A stretch of DNA of 64,000 bases from Paracoccus tegillarcae (lineage in GTDB: Bacteria > Pseudomonadota > Alphaproteobacteria > Rhodobacterales > Rhodobacteraceae), in contig NZ_CP025408.1 in assembly GCF_002847305.1 (NCBI RefSeq), positions 2,377,001 through 2,441,000 of the forward strand, in the 5' to 3' direction. Under the pieces are notes generated by a model. That model ran no database searches. It had not been told where the DNA came from and saw nothing but the letters and a program-made list of their open reading frames with translations. Position 1 is the stretch's first letter, and the number at the start of each line of letters is the position of its first letter. The translations under genes were made by a program, and so were the position numbers. Positions 54,723-64,000 of this stretch are shown here, in pieces.

Positions 54723-55838
54723 ATGACTGAGCCGAAAGCAACCACCACCGATTCGGTCCTCGACGCGTTTTTTGGCGAGTTGGACGATCAGACTCGCCAA
54801 AAATTCAACATCGGCCCGCGCAAGACCTCGCGGGCCGATCGTCTGCAAAGCTGGCGACGCCGCAAGGCCGGGCTGGACTTCAGTCAGCCCCTGCCAGAGC
54901 CAGAGCAGGTCGGCCCGCCCGACGCGGCCAAAACGCCCGCGCAATTGGACGGGCGTGATTGGCTGTCCATCGCCAAGCGAGCCTCGACCCAGATCGGTGA
55001 AGACCGGGTGCCGGCTGTTGCAGCCGGCGTTACCTTTTATGCGCTGCTGGCGATGTTCCCGGCGCTGACGGCCTTTATCTCGATCTATGGCCTTTTTGCC
55101 GATCCGCAGAAGATCATCGACAATTTCGAGATGCTCAGCCGCTTTGTTCCAACCGGGGCGCTGAACATCATTCTGGATCAGACCACGGCGATCACATCTG
55201 CCCCGCAGGCGGCGCTGTCATTTGCCTCTGTGTTGGGTCTGCTGGTTGCCTTCTATTCGGCCAATGGGGGCACCAAGGCGATGATTTCGGCGATGAATAT
55301 CGCCTGGTTTCAAAAGGAAAAGCGCGGCTTCCTGCGGCTGAACCTGCTGGCCATGTGCTTTACCGTGGGGGGCGCGTTGCTGGTCGTGTCGATGTTCAGC
55401 CTGATCGCCCTGCTGCCTGCGGTCTTCAGCTATCTGCCGCTGGATCAGTATTCGACCAGAGTGGTGTCCTGGTTGCGTTGGCCGATCATCTTTACGGCGG
55501 TGCTGTTCGCGCTGGCGGTATTCTACCGCTATGGTCCAAGTCGCCGCAGCGCGCGCTGGCACTGGATCTCGCCGGGTGCGATATTTGCCGCCGTAGGGCT
55601 GGGCCTCGCCTCGTTGCTGTTTTCCTGGTACGCATCGAATATTGCCAATTACAACCAGACCTATGGCTCGCTTGGTGCGGTGATCGGTCTGATGATGTGG
55701 CTTTGGATCGCATCGATGGTGGTCATTGTCGGCGCAGAGATCAATTCCGAGGTCGAACGCCAGATCAAGATCGAAAACGAGATCCCGGTGCCCGGCGATC
55801 CCGAAGCCGACGAGGATGGCTCGAAAGAACTGGCCTGA
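54723..55838 (+). CDS. YihY/BrkB (virulence factor BrkB) family membrane protein
   Basis: A 371-residue inner-membrane protein with six hydrophobic helices in the core (about 85-345). Family marks: 'AAGVTFYALLAMFPALTAFI', 'AFYSANGGTKAMISAMN', and 'GSLGAVIGLMMWLWIASMVV' with 'GAEINSEVER' at the end. An N-terminal 75-residue cytoplasmic extension is unusual in length. YihY proteins are often called ribonuclease BN in error; their role is unclear, with suggestions of transport or lipid export. It probably shares a transcript with the unknown upstream gene. Confidence 0.88.
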   Translation: MTEPKATTTDSVLDAFFGELDDQTRQKFNIGPRKTSRADRLQSWRRRKAGLDFSQPLPEPEQVGPPDAAKTPAQLDGRDWLSIAKRASTQIGEDRVPAVAAGVTFYALLAMFPALTAFISIYGLFADPQKIIDNFEMLSRFVPTGALNIILDQTTAITSAPQAALSFASVLGLLVAFYSANGGTKAMISAMNIAWFQKEKRGFLRLNLLAMCFTVGGALLVVSMFSLIALLPAVFSYLPLDQYSTRVVSWLRWPIIFTAVLFALAVFYRYGPSRRSARWHWISPGAIFAAVGLGLASLLFSWYASNIANYNQTYGSLGAVIGLMMWLWIASMVVIVGAEINSEVERQIKIENEIPVPGDPEADEDGSKELA

Positions 55839-55983
55839 CGCGGGTTGGCGGTCTCGCGGCCGTCCACCGGTCCAGCCGCCCTTGGCGCGCCGCTGGTGGC
55901 ACCAGCCGAACCTTCGCAGGATCGGGGCCGCTAAGCTGTAGGTTACTGGCAGCCTGCCCGTATCATTGCCCGTCAACGCCTTG

Positions 55984-56023
55984 ACGCAGAAAAGAAAAAG
56001 GCCCCGCCAAGATGGCGAGGCCT
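55984..56023 (-). terminator. Rho-independent terminator of tig
   Basis: On the minus strand AGGCCTCGCC pairs with GGCGGGGCCT (one mismatch) around a five-base loop, followed by TTTTTCTTTT. Confidence 0.85.
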
Positions 56024-56045
56024 GTTGTCTTTCCGGGGCGTGAGC

Positions 56046-57380
56046 TTACAGCTCGTCCAGCGCCTCGACAGCCTTTTCCAGATCCTCTTTCGAGACTTCC
56101 TTGTCCTCGACCTTCGCGCCTTCGGCGATGTGATCGACAACCTTGTCTTCAAAGATGGGCGCACGCAGCTGCTGCTGAGCCTGCTGGTTCTGCTGGACGA
56201 ATTCAAAGAACGCACGTTCCTGGCCCGGATACTGGCGCGCGGCGGTCATCACGGCCTGCGTCATTTCCTGATCGCTGACGCTGACTTCTGCCTTTTGCCC
56301 GATATCGGCCAAGAGCAGACCCAGACGCACGCGGCGTTCTGCCAGTTTCTTGTGCTCGTCCGTCGCTTCGATCGAATCGTGGTTGTGGTCCTGAACGTCA
56401 GGGTTTTCCTCGTGCCACAGCTGGTGCGCGATCTGGCCTGCCTCGGCATCGACCAGCGATTGGGGCAGATCAAAGCTGACCAGACCGTCCAATTGATCCA
56501 GCAGAGCACGCTTCATCACCGCGCGCGACGCGCCGGCATACTCGGCCTCGAGGCGCTCGCTGATCTGTGCCTTCAGGCCGTCCAGATCGTCAGCGCCGAA
56601 TTTCTTGGCCAGTTCGTCGTCGATCTCGGCCTCTTTCGGGGCTTTCACGGCCTTGACGGTGGTCTCGAAAATGGCGTCCTTGCCGGCCAGATGCGGCGCG
56701 CCGTATTCTTCGGGGAATTTCACCTCGACCTTGACCTCGTCACCGGCTTTCACGCCGACCAGCTGTTCCTCGAAACCGGGAATGAAGCTGCCCGAGCCCA
56801 GAACCAGCGGATAGTCCTCGGCGGCGCCGCCTTCAAAGGCCTCGCCATCAACCATGCCCTTGAAGTCGATCACGATCTGATCGCCATCCTTGGCTTTCGA
56901 GCCCTTCTTGCGGTCGTCGAAATTCTGGGCGTTCTTTGCCAGGTTGGTCAGCGCCTCGGTGATCTGCTCGTCGCCGGCTTTCACTTTCAGACGCTCAAGC
57001 TTGATCTTCGACAGATCCAGTTCCGGGATCTCGGGCAGGGCTTCGTACTGGACGTTGACGACGACATCGTCGCCCTCTTTCCAGTTTTCGCCATTTTCCA
57101 TCTCGATCTTGGGCTGGGTCGCAGGGCGGTCGCCCGATGTCTGCAGATGCTCGCTCAGCGCACCGTCGATGGATTCCTGCATGGCTTCGCCCATCAGGCG
57201 CTGGCCGAACTGTTTCTTCAGCAGTGCCATCGGCACCTTGCCCTTGCGAAAGCCCTTCATCTCGACTTCGGGCTGGGCCTCTTTCAGCTTGCCGTCGACC
57301 TTGCTGGCCAATTCATCGCCGGTCAGCGTGATCTGATAGCCGCGCGCAAGACCTTCGTTCTGGGTTTCCTTGACCTGCAT
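56046..57380 (-). CDS. tig: Trigger factor
   Basis: Ribosome-bound chaperone and peptidyl-prolyl isomerase. The 444 residues hold the ribosome-binding loop 'GFRKGKVPM' (about 43-51), the FKBP-like domain (about 165-245, '[11 protein letters not shown]...') and the helical C-domain. ATG 57380 has AAGGGAAG 5 nt upstream. An in-frame extension to 57431 reads through the tRNA-Leu gene and is false. The tRNA lies only 21 bp upstream on the same strand. A terminator follows the stop. Confidence 0.97.
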   Translation of the reverse strand: MQVKETQNEGLARGYQITLTGDELASKVDGKLKEAQPEVEMKGFRKGKVPMALLKKQFGQRLMGEAMQESIDGALSEHLQTSGDRPATQPKIEMENGENWKEGDDVVVNVQYEALPEIPELDLSKIKLERLKVKAGDEQITEALTNLAKNAQNFDDRKKGSKAKDGDQIVIDFKGMVDGEAFEGGAAEDYPLVLGSGSFIPGFEEQLVGVKAGDEVKVEVKFPEEYGAPHLAGKDAIFETTVKAVKAPKEAEIDDELAKKFGADDLDGLKAQISERLEAEYAGASRAVMKRALLDQLDGLVSFDLPQSLVDAEAGQIAHQLWHEENPDVQDHNHDSIEATDEHKKLAERRVRLGLLLADIGQKAEVSVSDQEMTQAVMTAARQYPGQERAFFEFVQQNQQAQQQLRAPIFEDKVVDHIAEGAKVEDKEVSKEDLEKAVEALDEL

Positions 57381-57401
57381 CGTCTTCCCTTCATCAATCT
57401 T

Positions 57402-57486
57402 TGGTGCGGGTGGAGGGACTTGAACCCCCACGCCTTGCGGCGCCAGAACCTAAATCTGGTGCGTCTACCAATTTCGCCACACCCGC
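57402..57486 (-). tRNA. tRNA-Leu (anticodon UAG)
   Basis: The acceptor arms GCGGGTG and CACCCGC pair, followed by A and an encoded CCA. The anticodon stem CCAGA/TCTGG encloses TTTAGGT, so the anticodon is TAG. The variable arm CGCCGCAAGGCG is a long stem as in class II tRNAs, and the T-loop TTCAAGT is normal. It reads CUN leucine codons. Total 85 nt. It is transcribed toward tig. Confidence 0.97.
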
Positions 57487-57688
57487 ATATGTCAAACGGG
57501 CGGACCGTTGGCCCGCCACGAGAATTCGCGCCCTCTTAGCAAAGCCTGCCAGCGGGTGCGAGGGGATTCTTGCGTCGGCCCGTCTCAGCCAGGCGGCAGA
57601 CGCAACGCCACCGGGCGTTGCGGGCGCGGGGCGCGCAACATGCACGTCGGCGTGAAGGGATCAGACCCAGCAAACACTGGGTTTGGCG

Positions 57689-57743
57689 CCGCACAGCCCG
57701 TACACAGCGCGTGCACAGGGCGTACACAACCTGTACACAGGCT
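57689..57743. repeat. 11-bp tandem repeat array upstream of tRNA-Leu
   Basis: Four uninterrupted units, GTACACAGCGC, GTGCACAGGGC, GTACACAACCT and GTACACAGGCT (57700-57743), with a fifth degenerate copy CCGCACAGCCC before them. The core is GTACACAG; the period of 11 bp is close to one helical turn. It lies 40 bp after the NAD(P)HX-repair stop and about 200 bp before tRNA-Leu. Confidence 0.8.
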
Positions 57744-57783
57744 GCGCGCGCTGGGTATGGGTCATCGGCAACGAAAACCCCGA

Positions 57784-59421
57784 TCACGCCCGCAGATCGC
57801 GGAAGACAGCGGGAATCTGTTCGGGCAGATCATCGGCGATCAGACCGGGGCCAAAGCGGCGGGCGGCGGCGGCATGCAGCCATGCGCCGGTCGCGGCGGC
57901 GTCGAGCGGGGGCAGGCCGCGTGCCAGCAGGCCGGTGATCAGCCCGGCCAGCACATCGCCGGAACCTGCGGTGGCGAGCCACGGAACGTCAAAGGCGGAG
58001 TGGATGATGGCGCGGCCATCGGGTGCCGCGATGACGGTATCGGGGCCTTTCAGCAGAACGACCGCACCGCTGCGCGCGGCGGCCTCGCGGGCGGCGTCGA
58101 GCTTGGAATAGGCCGGGCCGGTTCTTGGCTTTTCCCCAAGCCTTTCGGTCAGATCGGGAAACAATCGCGCGAATTCGCCCAGATGCGGCGTCAGCACGCA
58201 GCCCTGATGCAAATCAGTCAGCCCGATCTCGGCCAGTGCGCTGAGCGCATCGGCGTCCAGAACCGCCGGGCGTTTCGACTTCAGAAGCGATGGCAGCAAA
58301 GCCGTAGCGCGGTCGATGCCGCAGCCGGGGCCGATGCAGAGCGCGGTGATCCGTCCATCCGTCAATAGATCATCCAGCGTGGCGGCGTCGTCGATCCCCC
58401 GCCGCATCAGCGCATCGGGCGGGCCGCCATGGTCGATCATTGCCGATCGCGGCGGGGCAAGAGTGACCAGACCGGCCCCGACCCTCAGCGCCGCGCGCGC
58501 AGCCAGCCGCGCCGCGCCGCCCCGTGCGATGCCCCCCGCCAGAACAAGCGCGTGCCCGTGGCCGAATTTGTGATCCGACGTGGCATGTCGTTTGGTAAGC
58601 CATTCGGCCTGTTTCTTGCCGGCCAAGGCGAAGCGTCGATTGTCGGGAATGTCGAAGATTGGCCAGTCCGCGGTGAGGGCAGCGGGTCGCTGGACCTCGA
58701 GGGCTTTGCCATCTGCAATCTCGCGCCTTTGGGTGACGCGCCAATGCGCAAGGCCGATATCCGCGATAACCAGACGGCCGCAGCAATCCGGCCCAAGCCC
58801 CAGCAGATGGCCGGGCTTTGGGCTGTCGAAGGCAACCGTCATCACCGCGCGAAGCTCTAAGTCGCCTGCGACGCGCGATTGGCCAAGGAAAAACCCGCTA
58901 TCGAGGCACAGCCCGCTGGGACAATCCACAGATACGATCCTTGGCCGGTAATAGGCCCAATCGCCGCCCCAGCCGCCCATATGCAACAGGATTGAAGCAA
59001 TGTCTTCCTGCGGTGCTCGCGTCAGGCCAGTGCCGAAGATCGCATCGACATAGACATCGCTGCTTTCGCCGCGGCGGCGCAACTCGGCCTCGGTCAGCGG
59101 CAGGATCGGGCCGATCTTGGCCCATTGCCGCTTCACCTCGGCCGCATCCGCGCCCGGGCTGTTATCCATGCCCAGCACGCGGACCTGCCAGCCCGCGTGG
59201 TGCAGCAGGCGCGCGATGACATAGCCGTCGCCGCCATTGTTTCCCGGCCCGCAAAGCACGGTGACACGCCCCGGTTTCGGCCAGCGCAGGCGAATCTGTC
59301 CGGCAACCGCCGTGCCTGCACGTTCCATCAGTTGCAGGCCGGTGACCTCGCCGCTGGCCATCGCCGCGGATTCGATGGCGCGCATTTGGGCTGTGGTCAG
59401 GATTTCAGTGCCGGTCAGCAT
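57784..59421 (-). CDS. Bifunctional NAD(P)H-hydrate epimerase/dehydratase
   Basis: Repairs damaged NAD(P)H hydrates. The N-terminal epimerase domain (about 1-215) has 'VLCGPGNNGGDGYVIARLL'; the C-terminal ADP/ATP-dependent dehydratase domain (about 235-540) has 'HALVLAGGIARGGAARLAARAALR' (partly quoted) and 'GSGDVLAGLITGLLARG'. The fused 545-residue form (YjeF/Nnr) is the common bacterial arrangement. It is divergent from glnB over 163 bp. The C-terminus is complete. Confidence 0.94.
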   Translation of the reverse strand: MLTGTEILTTAQMRAIESAAMASGEVTGLQLMERAGTAVAGQIRLRWPKPGRVTVLCGPGNNGGDGYVIARLLHHAGWQVRVLGMDNSPGADAAEVKRQWAKIGPILPLTEAELRRRGESSDVYVDAIFGTGLTRAPQEDIASILLHMGGWGGDWAYYRPRIVSVDCPSGLCLDSGFFLGQSRVAGDLELRAVMTVAFDSPKPGHLLGLGPDCCGRLVIADIGLAHWRVTQRREIADGKALEVQRPAALTADWPIFDIPDNRRFALAGKKQAEWLTKRHATSDHKFGHGHALVLAGGIARGGAARLAARAALRVGAGLVTLAPPRSAMIDHGGPPDALMRRGIDDAATLDDLLTDGRITALCIGPGCGIDRATALLPSLLKSKRPAVLDADALSALAEIGLTDLHQGCVLTPHLGEFARLFPDLTERLGEKPRTGPAYSKLDAAREAAARSGAVVLLKGPDTVIAAPDGRAIIHSAFDVPWLATAGSGDVLAGLITGLLARGLPPLDAAATGAWLHAAAARRFGPGLIADDLPEQIPAVFRDLRA

Positions 59422-59434
59422 CTTGTTTGCCTAA

Positions 59435-59923
<489 letters not shown>

Positions 59924-59991
59924 AACGCCGGAAACAATTGAATTGGCGGCCCGGGCTTTGTTCCGGGCCGGGCTATGAAGAAAGGGAAGTG

Positions 59992-61398
59992 ATGAAAGTC
60001 AAAGACGTCATGGAGTTGCTGAAGTCGGAAGAGGTCGAATATGTCGACGTTCGCTTTACCGACCCCAAAGGCAAATTGCAGCATGTCACGCTGATCATCG
60101 ATGAAATCAGCGAAGAGTTCTTCGAAGAAGGGTTCATGTTCGATGGCTCGTCCATCGCGGGCTGGAAATCGATCGACCAATCAGACATGAAGCTGATCCC
60201 CGATCCCGCCAGCGCCTATATCGACCCGTTCTACGCCGAAAAGACGCTGTGCGTGCATTGCAATGTGGTCGAGCCTGACACTGGCGAACCCTATGCCCGC
60301 GATCCTCGCGGCACGGCCGTCAAGGCCGAGGCCTATCTGAAATCCACCGGCATCGGTGACGTTTCCTATTGGGGCCCCGAGGCCGAGTTCTTTCTGTTCG
60401 ACGATGTTCGCTATTCGGTCACCCCGCAAAAGGTCGCGTTTCAGATCGACGCGGCTGACGCGGCCTGGAACACCGACGCGGAATTCGAGATGGGCAACCA
60501 GGGACACCGCGCCGGCCACAAGGGCGGCTATTTCCCGGTAAACCCGATCGATGCGGCGCAGGATATCCGCGGCGAAATGCTGTCGACGATGAAGCGCATC
60601 GGCATGAAGGTCGACAAGCACCACCACGAGGTTGCCAGCGCGCAGCACGAGCTGGGCATGATCTTTGGCACGCTGGTCGAGCAGGCCGACAATCAGCAGA
60701 AATACAAGTATGTCATCCACAACGTGGCCCATGCATACGGCAAGTCGGCGACCTTCATGCCCAAGCCGATGAAGGGTGATAACGGCTCGGGGATGCATGT
60801 GAACATGTCGATCTGGAAAGACGGCAAGCCGGTCTTTGCGGGCGACAAATACGCTGATCTGTCGCAAGAGGCCCTGTGGTTCATCGGCGGCATTCTGAAG
60901 CATGCCAAGGCGCTGAATGCGCTGACCAACCCGTCGACCAACAGCTACAAGCGCCTGATCCCCGGCTTTGAGGCCCCAGTTCTGCGGGCCTATTCGGCGC
61001 GGAACCGTTCGGGCTGCGTGCGTATCCCGTGGACCGAATCGCCCAAGGCCAAGCGCGTCGAGGCCCGTTTCCCCGATCCGGCGGCGAACCCCTATCTGTG
61101 CTTTGCCGCATTGCTGATGGCCGGTCTGGACGGCATCAAGAACAAGATCGATCCGGGCCCGGCATCGGACAAGGATCTCTACGATCTGCCGCCCGAAGAG
61201 CTGGCAGAGATCCCGACCGTTTGCGGTTCCTTGCGCGAGGCGCTGGAAGAGCTGGAAAAAGACATGGACTTCCTGCTGCAGGGCGACGTCTTTACCCGCG
61301 ATCAGCTGGAAGGCTACATGGCCCTGAAATGGGAAGAGGTCTACGCCTATGAGCACACGCCTCACCCGGTCGAATACATGATGTATTACTCGGTCTGA
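59992..61398 (+). CDS. glnA: Glutamine synthetase (type I)
   Basis: Dodecameric enzyme making glutamine from glutamate, ammonia and ATP. The 468 residues include '[19 protein letters not shown]', '[15 protein letters not shown]' (ammonia/glutamate site) and the adenylylation site Tyr397 in '[10 protein letters not shown]'. ATG 59992 has AGGGAAG 5 nt upstream. It is expressed with P-II, which controls its adenylylation. A strong terminator follows. Confidence 0.98.
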   Translation: MKVKDVMELLKSEEVEYVDVRFTDPKGKLQHVTLIIDEISEEFFEEGFMFDGSSIAGWKSIDQSDMKLIPDPASAYIDPFYAEKTLCVHCNVVEPDTGEPYARDPRGTAVKAEAYLKSTGIGDVSYWGPEAEFFLFDDVRYSVTPQKVAFQIDAADAAWNTDAEFEMGNQGHRAGHKGGYFPVNPIDAAQDIRGEMLSTMKRIGMKVDKHHHEVASAQHELGMIFGTLVEQADNQQKYKYVIHNVAHAYGKSATFMPKPMKGDNGSGMHVNMSIWKDGKPVFAGDKYADLSQEALWFIGGILKHAKALNALTNPSTNSYKRLIPGFEAPVLRAYSARNRSGCVRIPWTESPKAKRVEARFPDPAANPYLCFAALLMAGLDGIKNKIDPGPASDKDLYDLPPEELAEIPTVCGSLREALEELEKDMDFLLQGDVFTRDQLEGYMALKWEEVYAYEHTPHPVEYMMYYSV

Positions 61399-61415
61399 TC
61401 AGCGGATCGGATCAA

Positions 61416-61446
61416 AAAAGAGGGGCGCTTTCGGGCGCCCCTTTTT
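61416..61446 (+). terminator. Rho-independent terminator of glnA
   Basis: AAAAG, then GGGGCGC-TTTCGG-GCGCCCC and TTTTT, starting 17 bp after the stop. Confidence 0.9.
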
Positions 61447-61531
61447 CGTTCCTGGTGTTTTCGAAATCTCTGCGGTGCCGGCCGTTCAACCTGACCGAAA
61501 GCAGATGATTCCCCGTCCGCCTTGCGTGGCC

Positions 61532-62524
61532 TCAGGCGACGCCCTGCAGGGTGCGGTTGTTCTTTGCGTGGCGTTCGATCAGCTTTTTCTGCTGGCGCAG
61601 ATGCGGGATATGGCGCGCGGGCTGGGGCTGATAGTCCAGCCGGGCCAGTTCGGGAAAGATCATCAGGATCTCGGCCCTGGCCTCGCGGCCGATCGCCCGC
61701 AACGCCTCGGGGCCGGTATAGAGGCTTTCGGTCGAAACGCCCTCTGCGACGATGATCTCGTGCTGGTCGAACAGCAGATGCAGATAGGTGACCTCGCTCA
61801 CCTCATCATCGACGAAGATGCCCGGCAGCTCGGTCAGACGAATGGCGGCCACCAGCACTTCGGGCGCGCCAAACATCCGCTGCGCAATCTTGGATTTTAC
61901 CAGCACCCGATGCTGGCGCGATACCAGCAGATCCTGCTGCGGCAGGCCGTCGCCCAAAGCGCCCGCCAGGATACGCACCGGGCGCAGTCTGGGTTCGCGC
62001 TGCAGCGCAGCCGCGCCATAGTTGCGGCGCCCAGCCCAACGGATGCTGCGCGCGACCATTGTGCCATCGGCCTCGACCAGAACGTCATCGCCCGCTGCCA
62101 GGTGCTCGATGGCGACCTTGCCCTCAGGCGTTGCGACCATGGTGCCCATGGTAAAGCAGGGGGGACCGAAGGCGGCGGTGGTTATCCCGGCTTCTGTGGG
62201 AGAGGCGGTCGAACTCAGAAATGTCGCGTTCTGCGGCAGAGTCGAACCGTCTGTCGGCGTAAATACGGTACGCCCATCTGCCAGATAAAAGGTCGTGCCG
62301 GTAAACGTCTGCTGCCCGCCGCCTTCCAGGGTGACGGTTATGGTGTCGCCGGGATAGGATGCGCCGATGTCCACCCCGTCGATCGCATCGCCGCTGAAAC
62401 GATTGATCAAACCGTTGTCGTTCTGATCCGTTATATTGAAACGCGACACGGGCAATGCTGTGCCAGGGGCAGGTGGGTCAGACGCGTCGATCGACCAGAA
62501 CTGATCTGAAAATGTCGTTGGCAT
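61532..62524 (-). CDS. Hint-domain (Hedgehog/intein) protein
   Basis: A 330-residue protein with a C-terminal Hint module. About residues 1-120 are a Thr/Asp/Gly-rich beta-sheet region ('DTITVTLEGGGQQTFTGTTF', 'LADGRTVFTPTDGSTLPQNA'), as seen before Hint domains in secreted proteins of this order. The Hint block begins 'CFTMGTMVATPEG' with the nucleophilic Cys, then 'AIEHLAAGDDVLVEADG' and 'SRQHRVLV' (block F-like His). Such domains can self-splice or self-cleave. No N-terminal signal peptide is seen and no type I secretion genes are adjacent. Function unknown. Confidence 0.82.
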   Translation of the reverse strand: MPTTFSDQFWSIDASDPPAPGTALPVSRFNITDQNDNGLINRFSGDAIDGVDIGASYPGDTITVTLEGGGQQTFTGTTFYLADGRTVFTPTDGSTLPQNATFLSSTASPTEAGITTAAFGPPCFTMGTMVATPEGKVAIEHLAAGDDVLVEADGTMVARSIRWAGRRNYGAAALQREPRLRPVRILAGALGDGLPQQDLLVSRQHRVLVKSKIAQRMFGAPEVLVAAIRLTELPGIFVDDEVSEVTYLHLLFDQHEIIVAEGVSTESLYTGPEALRAIGREARAEILMIFPELARLDYQPQPARHIPHLRQQKKLIERHAKNNRTLQGVA

Positions 62525-62703
62525 TGCATCGCTCGCTCGAGAGTTTCGGTAAGGGCATCTGCTTTTGTGAGTGCCGCGTTAGCGCGTTAAGCACTATAAA
62601 ACAATACTAATTTGTTCAGAAATGGGGCTTTTCCGTTTTGTGGGGAACAGGTCCCGATATCCAGATGCATGCAGATGCCGCGATAAGTTACTGCCATGAA
62701 TGC

Positions 62704-62730
62704 AAAAAACAGCGCAGATGACTGCGCTGC
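62704..62730 (-). terminator. Rho-independent terminator of the LLM oxidoreductase gene
   Basis: On the minus strand CAGCGCAG-TCAT-CTGCGCTG is a perfect 8-bp stem followed by TTTTTT, about 30 bp after the stop. Confidence 0.85.
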
Positions 62731-62759
62731 TTTTCATAGTTGCACAGGCCCGCGGCCCC

Positions 62760-63779
62760 TTAGCGCCAGCCCAGTTCCGGCGCGACATGGGTCAGGATGC
62801 TTTCGATCACATGAGCGTTGTAATCGACCCCCAGCATGTTCGGAACGGTCAAGAGCAGCGTATCGGCCTCGGCGATGCCTTCGTCTTCGCGCAACTGTTC
62901 GATCAGCTTGTCCGGCTGGGCGGCATAGCCGCGCCCGAAGATCGCGCGCATGTCATCGATCACACCGATCTGGTCGCCATCCTTGCTGCCATTGCCGAAA
63001 TAGTAACGGTCCTGATCGTTCATCAGCGCAAAGATCGAGCGGCTGACCGAAACGCGCGGGGTGCGGTCATGCCCGGCCTCGTCCCATGCGTTGCGAAAGG
63101 CACGGATCTGGCGGGCCTGCTGGATGTGAAACGGCTCGCCCGTCTCATCGGCCTTCAGGGTCGAACTTTGCAGGTTCATCCCCATCTGCGCGGCCCAGAC
63201 CGCCGTGGCATCAGAGGCGGCACCCCACCAGATGCGATCGCGCAACCCCGGCGAATGCGGTTCCAGCCGCAACAGGCCGGGCGGGTTCGGGAACATCGGG
63301 CGCGGATTGGGCTTGGCAAAGCCCTCGCCCTGCAACGCGTCAAGAAAGACCTGCGTGTGGCGCCGGGCCATATCGGCATCGGTTTCACCCTCGCCGGGCT
63401 GATACCCGAAATGCCGCCAGCCATCGATCACCTGCTCGGGGCTGCCTCGGCTGATCCCCAGTTGCAGCCGCCCACCCGAAATCAGGTCGGCGGATCCAGC
63501 GTCCTCGATCATGTAAAGCGGGTTTTCATACCGCATGTCGATGACCCCGGTGCCGATCTCGATCTTGCTGGTGCGCGCGCCAATGGCCGAGAGCAGCGGA
63601 AAGGGCGAGGCAAGTTGACGGGCGAAATGGTGCACCCGGAAATAGGCGCCATCAAGGCCCAGTTCTTCGGCCGCGACGGCCAGATCGATGGATTGCAACA
63701 GCACGTCTTGCGCCGTCTTGACCTGCGAGCCGCGCTCGGGCGACCAATGACCAAATGACAGAAATCCGATCTTCTTCAT
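62760..63779 (-). CDS. LLM-class flavin-dependent oxidoreductase
   Basis: A 339-residue luciferase-like TIM-barrel monooxygenase. 'IGFLSFGHWSPERGS' starts the barrel, 'YFRVHHFARQLASPF' and 'IEIGTGVIDMRYENPLYMIEDAG' (partly quoted) form the flavin site, and 'RLQLGISRGSPEQVI' follows. It uses FMNH2 or F420; the alphaproteobacterial forms use FMN. ATG 63779 has GAGGTGA about 8 nt upstream. The substrate is not evident. It is on the same strand as the acyltransferase upstream, 121 bp away. Confidence 0.88.
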   Translation of the reverse strand: MKKIGFLSFGHWSPERGSQVKTAQDVLLQSIDLAVAAEELGLDGAYFRVHHFARQLASPFPLLSAIGARTSKIEIGTGVIDMRYENPLYMIEDAGSADLISGGRLQLGISRGSPEQVIDGWRHFGYQPGEGETDADMARRHTQVFLDALQGEGFAKPNPRPMFPNPPGLLRLEPHSPGLRDRIWWGAASDATAVWAAQMGMNLQSSTLKADETGEPFHIQQARQIRAFRNAWDEAGHDRTPRVSVSRSIFALMNDQDRYYFGNGSKDGDQIGVIDDMRAIFGRGYAAQPDKLIEQLREDEGIAEADTLLLTVPNMLGVDYNAHVIESILTHVAPELGWR

Positions 63780-63900
63780 GACGTCACCTCTGAAAGACAG
63801 GGCGCGTGACGCGGCCCTTTGATCCCCAATTTGGGGACCGGCATCCGGCACTCAAGGCGGCCCGCCGTGCAGCTGCGCGCAATGAGTGTGCGAGGTCGCG

Positions 63901-64000
63901 CTATTGAAGCTGTTTCCAGCGACGGTGAATCCAGAACCACTGATGCATGTGCTGACGCACCAGCCGTTCCAGATCGTCGTTCAGGGCCTGCATCATCTCG
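63901..64000 (-). CDS. Lipid A acyltransferase (LpxL/HtrB type), C-terminal fragment
   Basis: The last 32 codons of a minus-strand gene running off the window, ending in TAG 63901-63903. They read '...LERLVRQHMHQWFWIHRRWK' plus three residues; 'QWFW.HRRWK' is the characteristic C-terminus of lysophospholipid/lauroyl acyltransferases that finish lipid A. Only this tail is visible, so the exact member (LpxL or another) is not known. Confidence 0.7.
   Translation of the reverse strand, partial: EMMQALNDDLERLVRQHMHQWFWIHRRWKQLQ

Noticed and set aside
57381..57431. Seventeen extra N-terminal codons of tig
   Set aside because: They are translated from the tRNA-Leu sequence and the preceding spacer; ATG 57380 has the ribosome site.
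56025..57539. 504-codon plus-strand frame opposite tig
   Set aside because: Antisense of trigger factor and of tRNA-Leu; Leu/Phe-rich nonsense.
57689..57743. Possible CRISPR array
   Set aside because: Units are only 11 bp, directly adjoining, with no spacers and no cas genes.
62594..62788. 64-codon minus-strand frame between the Hint and LLM genes
   Set aside because: It covers the LLM terminator and has no ribosome site or family signal.

Overview
The window reads as a single stretch of an alphaproteobacterial chromosome, most likely Paracoccus or a close relative (Rhodobacterales). This rests on the high GC content, the protein sequences (a transaminase very like the Paracoccus denitrificans omega-transaminase, an FtsZ with a long linker, bactofilin plus M23, a short-chain acyl-CoA regulator) and a complete beta-hydroxyaspartate cycle cluster. 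Almost all of it is housekeeping or central metabolism. I see no insertion sequence, prophage, CRISPR array or defence island.

Left part (1-16 kb): the 3' end of rpsA with its terminator, a two-subunit CoA-transferase, a divergent omega-transaminase with a methyltransferase, a DyP-type peroxidase, then comEC/gltX (divergent) and gltA, a secreted cell-wall hydrolase, gatB, a lipoprotein lytic transglycosylase, an IMPACT-family protein and a PQQ-type sugar dehydrogenase.

15.9-21.3 kb holds bhcR and, divergent from it, bhcABCD. Together the four enzymes turn glyoxylate and glycine into oxaloacetate without carbon loss (aminotransferase, dehydratase, aldolase, iminosuccinate reductase). The bhcR-bhcA spacer carries two 15-bp perfect palindromes and a good bhcR promoter. 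Directly after bhcD comes the distal division/cell-wall cluster murB-ddl-ftsQ-ftsA-ftsZ, then lpxC, bamD and recN. murC and murG, which usually precede murB in this order, are not in the window.

31-41 kb: two small paralogous secreted proteins, then a valine-degradation block (mmsB, 3-hydroxyisobutyryl-CoA hydrolase, isobutyryl-CoA dehydrogenase, mmsA) interrupted by a YbdK-type ligase and read away from a LysR regulator with a clear palindromic operator. A CBS protein, coaD and a PEP-mutase-family enzyme follow.

41-64 kb: an overlapping M23 peptidase/bactofilin pair, a ScfR-type acyl-CoA regulator with paired TTTGCAAA operators at its own start, a Bcr/CflA transporter, dnaB, pyrE-pyrC, a phasin-like small protein, gap with a 47-residue membrane protein behind it, a stand-alone FliG-like protein, purB, an unknown membrane protein with a YihY/BrkB protein, tRNA-Leu(UAG)-tig, a four-copy 11-bp tandem repeat, the NAD(P)HX repair enzyme, glnB-glnA, a Hint-domain protein, an LLM oxidoreductase and the 3' end of a lipid A acyltransferase. 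No gene-free stretch exceeds 300 bases.

The most notable items are the beta-hydroxyaspartate cycle locus (a known system) with its visible operators, the ScfR and LysR operators, the 11-bp repeat array, the paralogous secreted pair, the lone FliG and the 47-residue conserved-looking membrane peptide. I did not find a system I could defend as wholly new.
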